Assembly (NCBI GenBank): GCA_947561715.1
Contig: OX387199.1
Span: forward strand, 14,389,001-14,453,000
Direction: 5' to 3'
Origin: Ascidia mentula
Taxonomy: Eukaryota; Chordata; Ascidiacea; Phlebobranchia; Ascidiidae
Length of the DNA: 64,000 bases
In this document: positions 50,112 through 63,019 of the stretch, one piece after another
Layout of the letters: every line of letters begins with the position of its first letter
How positions within the stretch are numbered: the stretch's first letter is position 1
Position numbers and translations under genes: made by a program
Notes under the pieces: model-generated
What the model was told of the DNA's origin: nothing
The model's database searches: none
The model's input: the letters and a program-made list of their open reading frames with translations, nothing else

Positions 50112-53011
50112 CACATCCATGAAAAAACAGGTCATCGATGGCAGCATCTGCTAAACTATCGCCAGGTTTGTCGACGGTTATTTCAATTACGAAAGGTTTG
50201 TTGGGTTCCAGATTGAGAACAATCGTTTCTGGAATCCATTCCTCGCTCTGGTGGCCATGAGCAGACCACTTGGTTTGCCTGGGTAATCTCTTATCAGGTC
50301 CTACACTTTCTGGCTGTTGATTCCCGAATACGAAGTTGACTTTAAGCCTCGGAGCCTGGGCGATATGATTTTACGTATGTGTGGTAAGACTGGCATGAGA
50401 ATATGTCACAGGATATGAAATGCTAGGCTGTTAAACACGGTCGCATACTTACGTGAATACCGCGCAGCAAGTAGAGCATAGACATATTGCAAGAACAGCT
50501 TTGACTGGAAACTAAAAGCGGGGACCAGAATTTTGAATTTTGGATGCCAGTTGCATCAAACAGCAACACATGACCTCGATCTACAAACGGGAACAACATA
50601 CATTATCATTCGACATAAAATGGATTTAGCTGAAAGCTGCACCTTCAAAATGCTTTTTGTTTGGACCGTGTGTGAGGTTTTCTCCTTCTGGCTCGTTTGC
50701 TGGCTTCCACTCATAACCGTAAAAAGGGTAATCTCGGTACCAAATGGGAACCATACCCGGAGAAATTGTCGACCACATACAAAGGGTCCCATTGCCTGTC
50801 TTGTTTTGGAAAGAGCAGCTTAGGTTTGATGATATGTTGGTTGTTTCTGAAAGAAGAAATAAATATATGACTACCTAACGTTTTATGCGCCAACCAATAT
50901 CAACTTCCAGTGCGACTAATTGGCGGATCCAAACGTTTTCTCTAGTGGCAGTTACTACCCAAACTCATTGTTGCGCATTAATGATAATTTAAAATGCATG
51001 CGCCAGGCGAAGCACGCTAGTGATAAAAAAATAATCTTCGACAACCCTTTTGTCTGTCACTTCGGCGTTTTTTTCAGTGTTATAACAAATTCTAGAGTGT
51101 CGATCGCCCTGTCTGTCCCTGGGTGCGAATGCCTGCGATCCCACGGCAGTCGGGGATTCTCTGCGAGGATACCCATTATTCTGTATTGGTTTATCGTTGC
51201 CCATGCCAATTTATTATTTCATGTTTATTGTTCGTGAGCGAAGCAGTTTTTCGTGCAAAATAAAAATGTTTTGAATTACAGTCGTCAAAACTACTTGGAG
51301 TAAAATGTACACTAACCGGTTATGTTGCATTGTGGTTTAACTGACTCCAGAACCAAGTCGTCCAGTGCAATCAGTGGTACAGTTGGACGTAGGTTATTTA
51401 TGTTTTCAACACTGCTGCAATAATGTTGAGCGCAGCTCGAGTTAACGGTTCCATTTCCGTCGATAATGATCTGCAGAACGTAACGATCAATAACCTGTCG
51501 AGTCACGTTGTCGCCAAACCTCAACCTTGCAGTTAACAACGCAAATGTCCATAAAAAATCATAAACAAAAGCTTCAACTTACGTAGAAACCTGGACGTTT
51601 TAAAATATTTCCAGCGTAAAATACAAACCAATGTGATTCATGAAAAAAGTCGATGCCGGCGCTTGCGAATATACCACAGCCTTAACTCATTATCCCTCTG
51701 AATCATTAGGTGTAGGTGCTACCAGAGTGGTATCATATATGCATTGTGTGCACCTTAGTGCAAATCAAAGGGCGATCGTTAATTGAGGCGGAGGCGGCAT
51801 ATGCTGGTTGCTTCTTGGAAACTTCGACGCCAGCCTTCCGCGCCCTGGCAAGTATTGTAAGGAGCGCGAGTTCTTGGAACTTGGTGGTGATTTACGCGCA
51901 AACTGTATTCCTGACCTGCGTTGCTCTATTTCTTTCACATATTATGTTACCCCGTTTATTCTTGCAAATTCCAGCAAACCTTCATAAAATGTCGTTACTG
52001 CAAAGCATAAATACCTAACTGCCAGTGATTCACATGTGAAAAATCACGTGACTACAGTAACTAGGTGGGCAAATGTTTATATGCATAACGACTGACACAA
52101 AATTTGATTATTCCACCTACCTGAATTTTTTTGAATTCTTTCGGTGGCAATAAATCGACTTTAACGTAAGTCCACTTCCGTGCAGGTTTCATGTCGCGAA
52201 GTTGCAACACCAACTGATCTGCGTCCACGCTCCAAATATCAACGCTACTGCCATTGCTCACGTAGGGCACGACGTACGCGCTCAATGAGAGCAAATCGCA
52301 TTGCAGCAAGTACCAGAACGAGAAGATCACGTGATTCCCGCCTCCTTCGATGACGGGCGACACGAGAAGGGCACGTGACTTCCGGCCGGTGGCTTCGAAC
52401 CTGAGGAAGTGCGAGTTACCAGTGGCCACCCCAACACCAACTTCCACACATGGATGGGAGTCGCCTCGCGTGTAGGTGCCGTTGTCAAGGCCGTCCACGT
52501 TCCACCAATCACACGCCACCGAGGTCTGGTTTACGATCTCCAACGAGCAAGTATTGATATCGCTGGTCGGAATTTTCGCAAAGTCCGGGGTATTGGTTTT
52601 CACAGGCCTCCGTGCGATGCTCTCAAATGACGCGCACTCATGTGACGTTACTGTAAAGCGCGCGTTTTTGTCAGGGGTTATGGTTGATTTGGACACGACG
52701 ACCACACGAAAAGCGTTGCTGACGTAAACCGGCTGTTTGCTGTTGATCTGACCATAGGTGCAGCCATTGGAAGTTGTAGTGGTCACCTGGGTTGAATTGT
52801 GGGACGTGACGTAGAAGACGGATGAAAGTGGCGCGAAATTGTATGAAATGCGGAGGGTGCAGGTTTTTCGATCTTGGTAAAATGGAGGCGACACAGCAAC
52901 CGATGAATAGTTAAGGCCAGGAATCATTGCAAGTTCCAGCGCCTTTTTGCCACCTGCGTCATGCAAAGCCCAGGTTATATTCATACCCATACATGTAGCA
53001 ATGTTCACATG
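50112..53011 (-). CDS. MAM-domain ectoprotein, partial model (6 exons, ends not found)
   Basis: Exons (low-high): 52121-53011, 51583-51590 (8 nt), 51317-51525, 50643-50846, 50453-50580, 50112-50355; phases agree throughout. Exon 1 starts with a beta-rich, CUB- or MAM-like segment, then a MAM domain (CDWWNVDGLDNGTY, RALLVSPVIEGGG, VIFSFWYLLQCDLLSLSAYV) that continues through exons 2-3 to IALDDLVLESVKPQC. Exons 4-6 encode a second MAM domain ending in AAIDDLFFHGCG. MAM domains are extracellular adhesion or dimerisation modules, here with many N-x-S/T sites. No signal peptide or stop is found, so further exons exist on both sides. The four-exon gene at 53352-56665 could be its start, but I found no splice that joins them in frame. 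Confidence 0.72.
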
Positions 53012-53351
53012 CTGTGTTACATCGAAATTTGCACAAGCACACTACTACGTCATGTTATAAGTAACTGAATTTCAATGCAATGACCTGTTCACCCATATGA
53101 CGTCGTATAATCGTATTGCAAGTATATTTTCTACAATACTTTGGCAGACATAGTTTGTAACCTTCAACGTAATTTACTTTTCTGTTTAGTTACATTGTGC
53201 AGCACTTAAAAGAAAGTGTTTCCGAATAAGGTGACAATCCCAAGAAATAGTTATTTAATAACCGGTAAGCGGTGTAAGTCGTCAAGCACTGACGCACTGG
53301 CTCATTGACTGGGATTATATATGTATGTATTTTATCTAGAAACCGTGGTCT

Positions 53352-56300
53352 CTACGTGAGCGTGAATGCGAATCTTGTGTGCTGAATAAAGGGTCTGATC
53401 CAAAAATATTCTCTCGGGTTGTGATTATGATCCAAAACCCATTGTGCCCGGGCACCAGACCGGCAGAAGTAGCCTTGAGCCACACAATGTTTTAGGGTGT
53501 CGATCACCGATTTGGGGAAAACGCAATTATTGCAATTATCTATAATGTAACAACATCCAGTGCCAGGTGCGCAAACACCATCACTTTGTAATTGCAACAC
53601 ACTGTATGGAAGGCAAAGATTTTTACCTGCTGATTCGCCGTTATAGAGTTCCCAAGCATCTTGCGCACTTTCTGAACAGCTACTCGTAATGCTGATATTA
53701 GTTGAACAGCGATGGTGGAGACCATATGTTATACCTTTATGAAGAGGACAACACAAAATTAGATGCTGATGAAAAATCTAATGGTTTATTTGTTACGTAT
53801 TGAAAGATAGCGATGCACAATAAATTTACCAGAAGTTGCAACGATTGATCAGCCATTAACAAATTTAACTGCTGAAATTAAAATTAAGATTCCTGCTTTC
53901 TTGGGAAAATCCTAAACACGAAACCATTTAATAAGGTCATGAAACTTTTGTTGTCATTACGTCAGTCTTCGTGGGTAAATGACTGAAAACCGAAAGTGTT
54001 TGAGAAATTTCCGCCGTTTTGTCGCCACGTTCTTGTAAATTAAGTAAGCTTCCCACAAGCCAGAATAAATCGCGAAAGAGTGAGTGCTTCCCCAATAAGT
54101 TGACAAATGTTTAATTACATCACAGCAAAACAGACTGTGTTCATTCAACCTAATACACCTGGCCCAATATAAGCGAGGTGAAAACCATTTCTCTTGAGGG
54201 GAACAACGTTTGTGCGATAACGCATCGACTTACCTTTCCCAAGAGGAAAATAACGTCTATTTATAGGCACGAAACCATTCAAGCGTGCGACTATCGAGAC
54301 TTCTAAAGCAGCATACAAACAAGTTTTTTTGCCAGAGAAGTTTGGGGACTTTTTGTTGACGTCACATCATGTGAGCGCCCATGGAAATTTACGCCTCTCG
54401 CCAGTCTTTAAATGTGGCGGGAATTTAATGAGCAATAAACAAGACGTTTTGATTTCCAGAAACCGTTCCTAAGTGCTCAAAATTCCCGACAAAACGTCGT
54501 GGCGCGTTAGAAAACTTGGAGAAATACATTTTCGGACGGTACTGTCACAATTCACTGTTTCTGTTTGCGAACTTGGTAATTCAAAAGAAACTTACTACAA
54601 ATTGTAAAAGTTTATCAATATGAGGTTACTTAATTATCCTGGTTTGGCACTTTTTAAGAAGACTTTTGTTTTCAAGACTGGCACGACATTCTATAATGGA
54701 GCTTTTATGGCGTTGCACTACATTAGTTAGTCGACCCTGGTGGGGTAACTAAAAGCACGTGACTCATTCAAGTAAATGTTTTTCTCCGAGTTGGGGTCAG
54801 AAACACTCATTTAACGAAGAAAACAAAAGGACACTGTGTCCAAGAGTGCTCATAGCATGAATGTTTTTTTAAATGCGTTCGACTGAAAGGACAACGTGCT
54901 TTCACCAAAAAATCACGTCTAAAACGAGACAGAGCAAATGGTTTTGGTCAAAGCAGTTCGAATGCCAAACACAAAAGAAACGTTTTCGGCGAAACGAATT
55001 TCCCCACTCTGGCCACATAGAGAACTTACTTTCTATATCACGCGCTACTGCTGTGAATATGTGGGGAACTTTCAATAATATATAAATACTTTTATGTAAG
55101 GTTTAGGCAAGTTTCAATTATCGGGCATTTTCAAATCCAAACGCTATTGCAGTTTTTTGCATTTGGCGGCGTGAGTCAGAAGAACGAGCAGACGTAAACA
55201 AAGACTACATGCAAAAGCCTTACCAATAGGTACATAAGCGGACTCGTTTGTTCCTGGACAGAAAGACAACAACCTGTCGGGTGGTGGAGCTTTCACAACA
55301 GTTGCTGACGGACCTGAAAATAGCCTTTTTTGCAATGTAAACTGTATTTGATGAATGTAAAAGTACAATTCGGGGTTGGAAAATTAGGTATTACTGTTTA
55401 ATAATTCATTGAACATTCTTTTAACATTTGGAAATGAAAAAAATAAGCGATCCCGTGATAAAGTATATTCACAAAATAGGTCGAGATCAGTGGTTCTTAA
55501 CCTTTTTACTCTCATTTTCTACTTTCAGTTTAAACTGAATCCTTATTTCCTACTATAGTATAATCAGGTTTTGCCAACTATCACGTCAATTTATTGACCG
55601 CATTGCATGACCAATTGGCAATTGTACGACACACAGTGAATACAGAGCAAGTCATCATTTTCCTTAAGACTACAAACAACTTTCCCAGTGGTGGGAAATT
55701 TCCAATTGGTTAAGAATCACCGATCTAGATTTACATATGCCATTGGTCTATTGACAATTACATTATAATGTTAATTCTGTTGTGGAATCAGTGGTGCGCA
55801 AATTTATTGCTTGTCAACAACGTTGTGCACGAGGCTTTCAAAACCCAACTCAGCATATTTTGTAATGTGTGTTTATAAATGTAATATGCGGGTTGAAGAT
55901 TTGGGGTCGCACTACAAACAATGCTGCGATGCTAAGCAAGAAAACACACGCCAAGCAACCAGTTCAACATGATGTGGACAAGCTTATAGGTCTATACACA
56001 CGCGACGTGTTTACTGGGGTGATAAATAATTACCGAAAAAGCCCGTGCTTAACTGCAACGCACTAATTATAATCGACGCGGCATGTTCCGTGTATTTAGG
56101 GGACTTACCTGATGCGCTTAAAGTTACAGCCAGCACCACAACCAACAAGATTAAGATCGCAAGAATACATGCTGTAATGATGATGATCGTTTTACGGTTT
56201 CCATTTGGTCTTGGAAATGTCCTTGGTGATTTGGTGGAGGGTGAAGGTGACAGAAGGTTGTCGCTTGTTTTGTGATCTACTGATTGGTAGACCGGTTTAA

Positions 56301-56665
56301 ACATACACGCCTTATTGCAATACTTTCCAACTTCCGCCAAATAAAAACACTGTGTGTCACGTTTTGTTATGCACTTCTTATGGGTTCTTAGAACGATCGG
56401 TTACGACATATAGTCTGTGTATATATTGTACACGCACAGCAGCATAACATAACAACACAACTATTGTAGACCTGCGTCATTTATTAAACTATTTGTCGGC
56501 CGACTTAATGTAAGTAGGCAACAATAAGTATGGGTAGTTTGTAATATAATTTTGGCATAAGGTCTTGGCAAACCATGCAATTAACTCACCCAACCTACTT
56601 TCATGTCCAGGCTGCGCAATGAAAACACTTGTCTGCTGCGGAGAATGTCCATTTGTTTCAGCCAT
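53352..56665 (-). CDS. Type II membrane protein with Cys-rich ectodomain, 4 exons, 256 aa, family unknown
   Basis: Exons (low-high): 56590-56665, 56109-56330 (or 56109-56279), 55224-55313, 53352-53734; all are joined at phase 1. The start MAETNGHSP lacks a signal peptide. Exon 2 encodes basic residues, then a hydrophobic helix (IIIITACILAILILLVVVLAV), typical of a signal anchor. The ectodomain has about 10 cysteines (CCYIIDNCNNCVFP) and N-glycosylation sites. Exon 2 has two acceptors that both keep frame. The stop after FAFTLT at 53352 gives 256 residues. Alternatively a good internal donor in exon 4 (GCAG followed by GTAAAA, near 53625) could splice onward to exons not seen. I do not recognise the family. 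Confidence 0.55.
54310..54890. repeat. Segment shared with 47160-47560 (intron 3 of the type II gene)
   Basis: Two blocks, 54340-54420 with gggactttttgttgacgtca, and 54760-54880 with tttttctccga and aaaaggacactg, recur in diverged form at 47200-47290 and 47405-47530. The first block has a CRE-like tgacgtca in both copies. It could be an old duplicated promoter region or the trace of a locus duplication. Confidence 0.5.
55488..55722. mobile_element. hAT-type MITE in intron 2 of the type II gene
   Basis: The 235-bp element has inverted ends (cagtggttcttaacc and ggttaagaatcaccg) and no coding capacity. Flanking 8-mers gtcgagat and atctagat match at five positions and may be a worn target duplication. 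Its ends resemble those of the MITE at 37562 without being the same family. Confidence 0.7.
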
Positions 56666-59600
56666 ACTCAACTCAGGTCATTACAAAATAAACTACAGTC
56701 GTAAACCTATCGTACGCACAAAAAATATTGCAATTTCTCACAGACCTTGTATACGTTTCAAGTGCTTCTAAACTAAATACATTGGCTGCTTGATTTACAT
56801 TGGTTGCTTACGAATAACCCAAGCCTGGTACTGCTAAGACCTATAGTATATCACACCATGCTTCCTGAAGGCATTCGCCTCGTTTATAACTTCCTTAATC
56901 TAACAGTTCGCTGCCGCGGTGCCGCTGGTGCGGTCAGCAAACGACGAAGAAGGGTTAGAAGTGTCAGACCCATACACGCAGTTCAACGCACTTTTCTCGC
57001 GCCAAAAATGATGTATCTTGTATGATGCGCCACTATCCAGCCAATAAACAAAGAAAGCTGTGCATGTGGTCACATATTGATATGCATGCGACGGCTAATA
57101 GGCGATCGTGACTTGACTTTTAGTGCTCGTCGCATTTCCGACGTCCATGCAGGCGCCTTCTTACGTCAGGCAAAACTTGTCATCACCGCATAAATAGAGA
57201 CGGTGCACTTTTCCAGTCAAAAGTCAGACATACGAAGTCGCACAACACTAAAACTGTATATCATTGGTTGGGGACGATTTTAATTCATTTTTAAATATAG
57301 GATTTAGAAGTCTGATCTGTGGCCAATATATGAACATCCCCGTCCAGGTGACGACTGATTTTGGTAATTTAACGCTACATAAGGGGCAGTGACATTAATA
57401 AAAGCGCTGGGAGCAAATTGTTATCTCAGATGCAAGATGTCGCCATCTGGATTTTGATTTGTTATTCAGGATCGCGTCCATTGTTTCAGTCTTGACCGAA
57501 GACACTTGGTGGAACAATTTGCGACATCTTAAGCTTTATGCTTTTCCTTTGCATATCTGAATCAATTCGAGTGTTTAAGTCGGTTTTCCTTTCCAGGACT
57601 ATTTCGATTGTGCGCAGGATGTAGAAGTCGCATTCAGCTGTCCGAACGCTTTTATCAAACTTTGCACCAACGTGAATCGCCTTAGAAGTCTTAGGCACAT
57701 TTCGTCATCCGCAGAAATCGTGCCGAAATTAACTGCCAGCAAACATTTGACACCAATGCTCAGAACAACAAACGGCAAATTTCAGTACTTCGACGACGTT
57801 TGGATACAAAAACAACATATTGTTTATTGGTCATTAAATTCAATCAACCGTTTTTTTTTCAATTAAAACGCAAGAATTTCTGTCCAGCTAAAATTGTCTG
57901 TGGGGAAATCTCTCGATCAATTGCAATCGAATAAAAGGCAATTCATTACCGGGGATAAAACGTTAGAAAATAAAATCGGTAGGAAAAATAACAGTATCAC
58001 GTTGGCTGTGGGTGGGGAACAACATTTCAAAGAATGCGATCAATAAAACATGCCGACGATTGTTGGTTGACTCAATAATTAATGTAGAGACCGTGGTTGC
58101 TCAACTGAGTTATGTTGCCGCTCTGAATCGGCGTATAGCTAAGCTCTATACATCCGCTCGTTTGCAGCATTCAGGTCAGGCAAGGTGCTGCAAAATGAAT
58201 CGCATTCTGCCGCCTCACTCCCCGCAAGAAACAAGTATAGGTTTTCACCAAGCAAGGCATTCTGCTCCGGGAACAACTTTGCTTGCAAAACTGCTGCTGA
58301 CTTCACGCAATTAGAAATAATCTCGTAGTGTATTTATTCAATGAATGCCTGAGAATTTGGTTTCCCTTTCGGTTTATTCGTTAAACCAAGCAATAACGTC
58401 CACATCTGCCATCAACCACTGTAGGTTAAAAATACATTGTAACGTATTTGTTACTGCTCGATTACGTATTTGTAACTGCTCGATTTATAAACATTTCAAC
58501 ACAGTCTCGAGGCGCTTCCCTGTAAGTTGACTTTTTCCACGGTACAGTAAACAATGGCCAACATGAGCTCCATCTGAACAATGCGGCATTACACTAGCCC
58601 TAAGTGAATGTTTCGCCTGCTGATGACGCGAATTACTGGCGGAATCACGATTTCCTCTTTGCTAGTGCCCTATGCCAACTTTACCCGCTAACACTACAGC
58701 AACGCTGCTTCATCTGCCGAGCATGCAGCATACGTGGTTCTTAGTTTTCATAATATATGGCCTTGCAGATCAAATCGTGTACTTCGTGATTCGTATTTAG
58801 GTGTTCTTTTCGAAAAGAATCGATTTGCTGCTTTGGCCTTTGCAAAGTCGCCCAGTAACTTATCAATTGCCTCCGATAACACCGAATGCGACAATACAAT
58901 CAATTCAGTTACACATCTATTTCTAGAATCGCTTGTTCCCATCTGGTCCCATTCACATCGCAGCTGTACCGTGATTTCTTCAGGGTTGAAATGATTCTAC
59001 ATTTTTATGATAGAATTATTTATGGAGAGTTTTGTCGGAGGACCTTTTGTCGGAGAACCCTTTCAAAACGTGCTGACATTTTAACCTCACATCAGGCATT
59101 CGTCAAAAGTTTCCGATTGTGAATGCTAACATGAACTTTTTAAAGCAATGTTTAGGTGTGAAAATTCCGTTGAAACAATAAATGATTTTGACGTTAAACG
59201 CCTCTGCAACTGGGACGTATGTCGGATCTTCAGTGACGTAACGTAATGCCGAAAAGTCTGTGGGTCCTATTACGTCATAAAGTCCCATAGTTTGAGAATG
59301 CTTTCATATCAGTTACAAGCAAGAAAACGCTTTATCTTTCATCAAGCAACATATAGGGTCTTGCGTCAGACAAAGATTTTCGTTTTCGTGGCGGTTTCGA
59401 CTAAACAGCTGATTAATCGGAGTCTTTTTTCGCGGAAGCCACGCGATAGAATATGGCCGGGTTGCATGCAAACAGATAGGGCCGGGATATGGATGGCAAA
59501 CTCCCGCGGACGCATCGTGTTGCCTCGTATCCGCATCTGTTTGCATCAAATGAGACTCAATTAATCACAATCGACAACCCACCGTCCCTAATCGAAGGTA

Positions 59601-62600
59601 CTGGAAATCGAAATTGTTTGTGATTTGAGAAAGGCATCTTTGCTTAGCAATGGATCACAAAGTGTTTTAAATTTGTAGAAACCTTTACGTCACTTTTGAC
59701 CTCCATTAGCCCACTAACCTTTCTGTCCCAAATTCGCCTGTTGGAGTTAATATTACGTCTTAAAGGACCGAAGAGATCGAAGGTCAATAAATCTGCCTTT
59801 TTTCAAATAAAATATATACCTTGTGCTTCGTCCGAACTCTTAATTCTATAAAGAGCTTTTATATCATAATCAAGTAAATATTTTACACGAATGATGCGCA
59901 AAACGGGTAAGTAGGACTACAATTGCGGATAACTATATTTAAACTGAAGAAAATAGAAAAATAAGCCAGTGTCTATAAATGAAATGAATAAATTCCCTTG
60001 CAAATCCTGTATTTGGGAAATTGATATGCCATAATAACACAGCTGATATTCCACTACGGATGATAAGGTTTTGATAACTAACAATTAAATGTCAGTTTGG
60101 CAGGGACAAGCAATCCTGTTAACCTGGCTAAAGTCTGCGTTTCAGAATTGAGTTGGTCAATATCGAAATGTAAGTGATGTATTTCAAAAGGCCGTGTCAA
60201 AGCGGTTGAATGCGTCGCTTCAATAACACGGGGAATGAAATGGAAAATAAAGTTTCGTTAGTTACGGAATAAGAACGGTTTTAAATGCAACGGAGTTCTG
60301 TGGCTTAGTAACATGTGTAATATATCATATATAAGCAATGCAGGCAATATAATGTTTTTGGTAACAACGTATCAGGAACTACATATTTACAGTGGAAGTC
60401 TTAGACTGCGTGGTCGTTTGGCAGGCAAGATTGTAGTATAGTCTCCAAAGCTGTACTGATAGGACCTAAAGTTAAAACAATTGTTACTGTATGCAGTTCA
60501 CTTATTTTGCTTCGCCAAACGCAAGTTGTCGAATTGCTCCACTGGTTTGAATGAGACATGAACTATTTAAAGCACTGTGAGTAATTACATCCTAGTTCGT
60601 GGGTAACTCCGCTGTCATAAACGTGAAACAACATTGCAAGCATGATTTTTGTTGCGTATCGCGTGCCATTCAACCTTGTGGTATACTAAGGAACTTGCGC
60701 TGTGCGCCATCGGGTGGCGGGATTTGTTTACATTACTGTTCGGTGGTGAATCATACTACATGTCCAGGTACTGATGAATTTAGTACAATAAATACTTTTG
60801 AAATGAGTTTCTAGTTTCACGGAATCCAAAGTAACGAATGCACCATTCGTTAAGTTTACCTCAGTTTCACAGGTTGGACATTCATGCTCTGGTCTACTAT
60901 ATGTACATATGACTTCATTACATCACTTAGTTTCAATGAGACAGTTAAAAGCAATGTTAGGAACATAACTTGCGGTGTATATTTACTTTGCAAATGTTTC
61001 AACACCGCCTCAAGTTTATTGAACTGATTATACGTAGCTTCATTTTGTTGCTCATTTTAACAAAAAACGTTAAACATTCCCCACAGTTCATCACTTTTTA
61101 CGAGACCCCGGACAAATTTAATAACCTCTGTACTGATCTATGCGATTCCATTGTAACTTGATCCACTAAGAGGTATGCTGTGAATGTTGGATCGAGACAA
61201 AACAGAGATTCGGACAAAACGGGCTTTTTAATTGCACATAACGAGTAAAAAGCTTAATTACGGAACTTGTAGAAAATGTACCGACGCAGTAGAAAACAAA
61301 CAAAACACATGGCGAAGTGCTGTGGGAAGCTTTTTAGGTTCTCAATATATTGTTTTTAGTAAGTTTGACTAAGCTTCAATCGTATTTCTATTTTTCAAGT
61401 TTCACGAACGAGTATGAATTGTTTCACTTCCACTAAAAATAAAAACCACGATGTTAGTAAAAAAACTGTAGGATGTGTTCTTGATTTAGTTACTAGGTAG
61501 TTTTTGTCTTAAAAAAAACAACTCCACAACTTTCAGAGGCAGAAGCAAACGAAAAAACGTCAAAGCAGAAGCATGGCTTGAAAAAAAGGAAAAACTGTTC
61601 GCAGCGAGGAGGGGCTGGTGGCAATAATATGCAAATTTATTATTCAACGAGTTTGATGAGTAAAAGTTTCGAGAGGAAATTTTTCCGCATGCTAATTACA
61701 ATGTGCAATTTGATCCGCGTAGTAGCTGTACTGGTTTGGTGTTTGCATGTACAACACGTGCAGACGTTTACTTTGGGACAAGTAAACGTTTCACTGGATC
61801 TTTGTTTGTAGTTCTTGAAGAGGACTAAAAAAAGGAAGGACTTTTTTCGTAAAAGATTAAGCAAGACACTTTTGTTCGTTTGAAATAGAGAAAAAAACAA
61901 AATAACTACTAGTCAAGGCAAATTGTAACCTGTAAGTTTTAGATAAAGTTTCAAGATATTAACTTTCATCAAATAGGGAACCGGCATGCAAAATCAAATC
62001 TTGTTCCTTGCTAATTTCCCGTAATTTATCCATTTTGTTTTCAGGTGGAGTCAACATTTGCACCCACATAACAACAGGTAAAGAACGTTGCGAGAAAACC
62101 ACAACAGCAGTACACAAGTCTACAGGCGTGTCAAACGAACCGCACAGGTCTTTGGTGATGAAGTATCGTATCAGCAACCTGTACTATCCCCGGTATCGTT
62201 GGGTATGAGGTAGTAGGAGGGAAAGAAGAGTATGCTTGATGATAGCTGGTGTTTGTAATGTGATAGGTACATCAGTATGAAATCATGAATGTGCATCATG
62301 TGTTATTGGAAGTGACATGGCTGTTGAAAAACTCCTCCGAAGATTGACACGGATGTGTGACAATAGCTTTGGAAATAAAGGAATGTTGAGTATGTGATCT
62401 TTTCATTAGGGAAAGGTAGGTGTTTTCGCCGTGTCCATTTTCCCAAATCGTTATCACAGTGTACGTTAAGTCTTTGCGAAGGTAATGTTGTTCTCTGTAC
62501 ATATGGTGCCAACTCTGTACATCACCTCGATAGATTTGTGATCATGGCAAACCTCTTGCATTAGGTCGTGCCTTTGTACAGGATGTTTAGGTGAGTGATT

Positions 62601-63019
62601 CTGTCCGGTTTCCAGTATTTGAGACACTGCACCGACGTCTTGTCTGTATGGCTTTATAATTTGGGTGGTGACGTACAACCTCAGTGATGACTAATGTCTA
62701 AAAAAAGATAACCGTTGAATTTTTTTTGCTGGAGGACGCGTTGGTGAAAGTAATAATTTATTGGTAATATTCTTTCCAATATCGTTTAATGAACTCTGGT
62801 GCAATGGCACCAGTCTAAATGCACAAACACTGTGGCAAGCCTAAAAATGTACAAAAGTGTGGCAAGTGTAAGATCTTCTCTGTTATCTGATAATCTATAT
62901 TCAGATAAATATATTTCGCTCACATTGGTGTGTCTTAAAATAGTTTTTCATAATTAAGATGGCGACAATCATATAATACCAAGTCTGTGATTGCGAAACC
63001 ACACGTTTTTTGAACTAAC
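56666..63019. other. Long intergenic stretch with no supported gene
   Basis: I see no conserved domain, RNA gene or clear terminal repeats in this 6.3 kb. Two minus-strand frames look somewhat protein-like but lack confirming splice sites: 57486-57698 (70 codons, ending PPSVFGQD) and 58748-58942 (64 codons, with AIDKLLGDFAKAKAANRFF). A minus-strand stretch at 59170-59290 weakly resembles exon 3 of the type II gene (DPTYVPVAEAF against ESAYVPIGKAF). The terminal exon of the MAM paralogue at 63020 probably lies near the right end of this stretch. Confidence 0.35.

Noticed and set aside
59170-59290. A diverged copy of exon 3 of the type II membrane protein gene
   Set aside because: About 60 percent similarity over fewer than 40 bases with no working donor could be chance.
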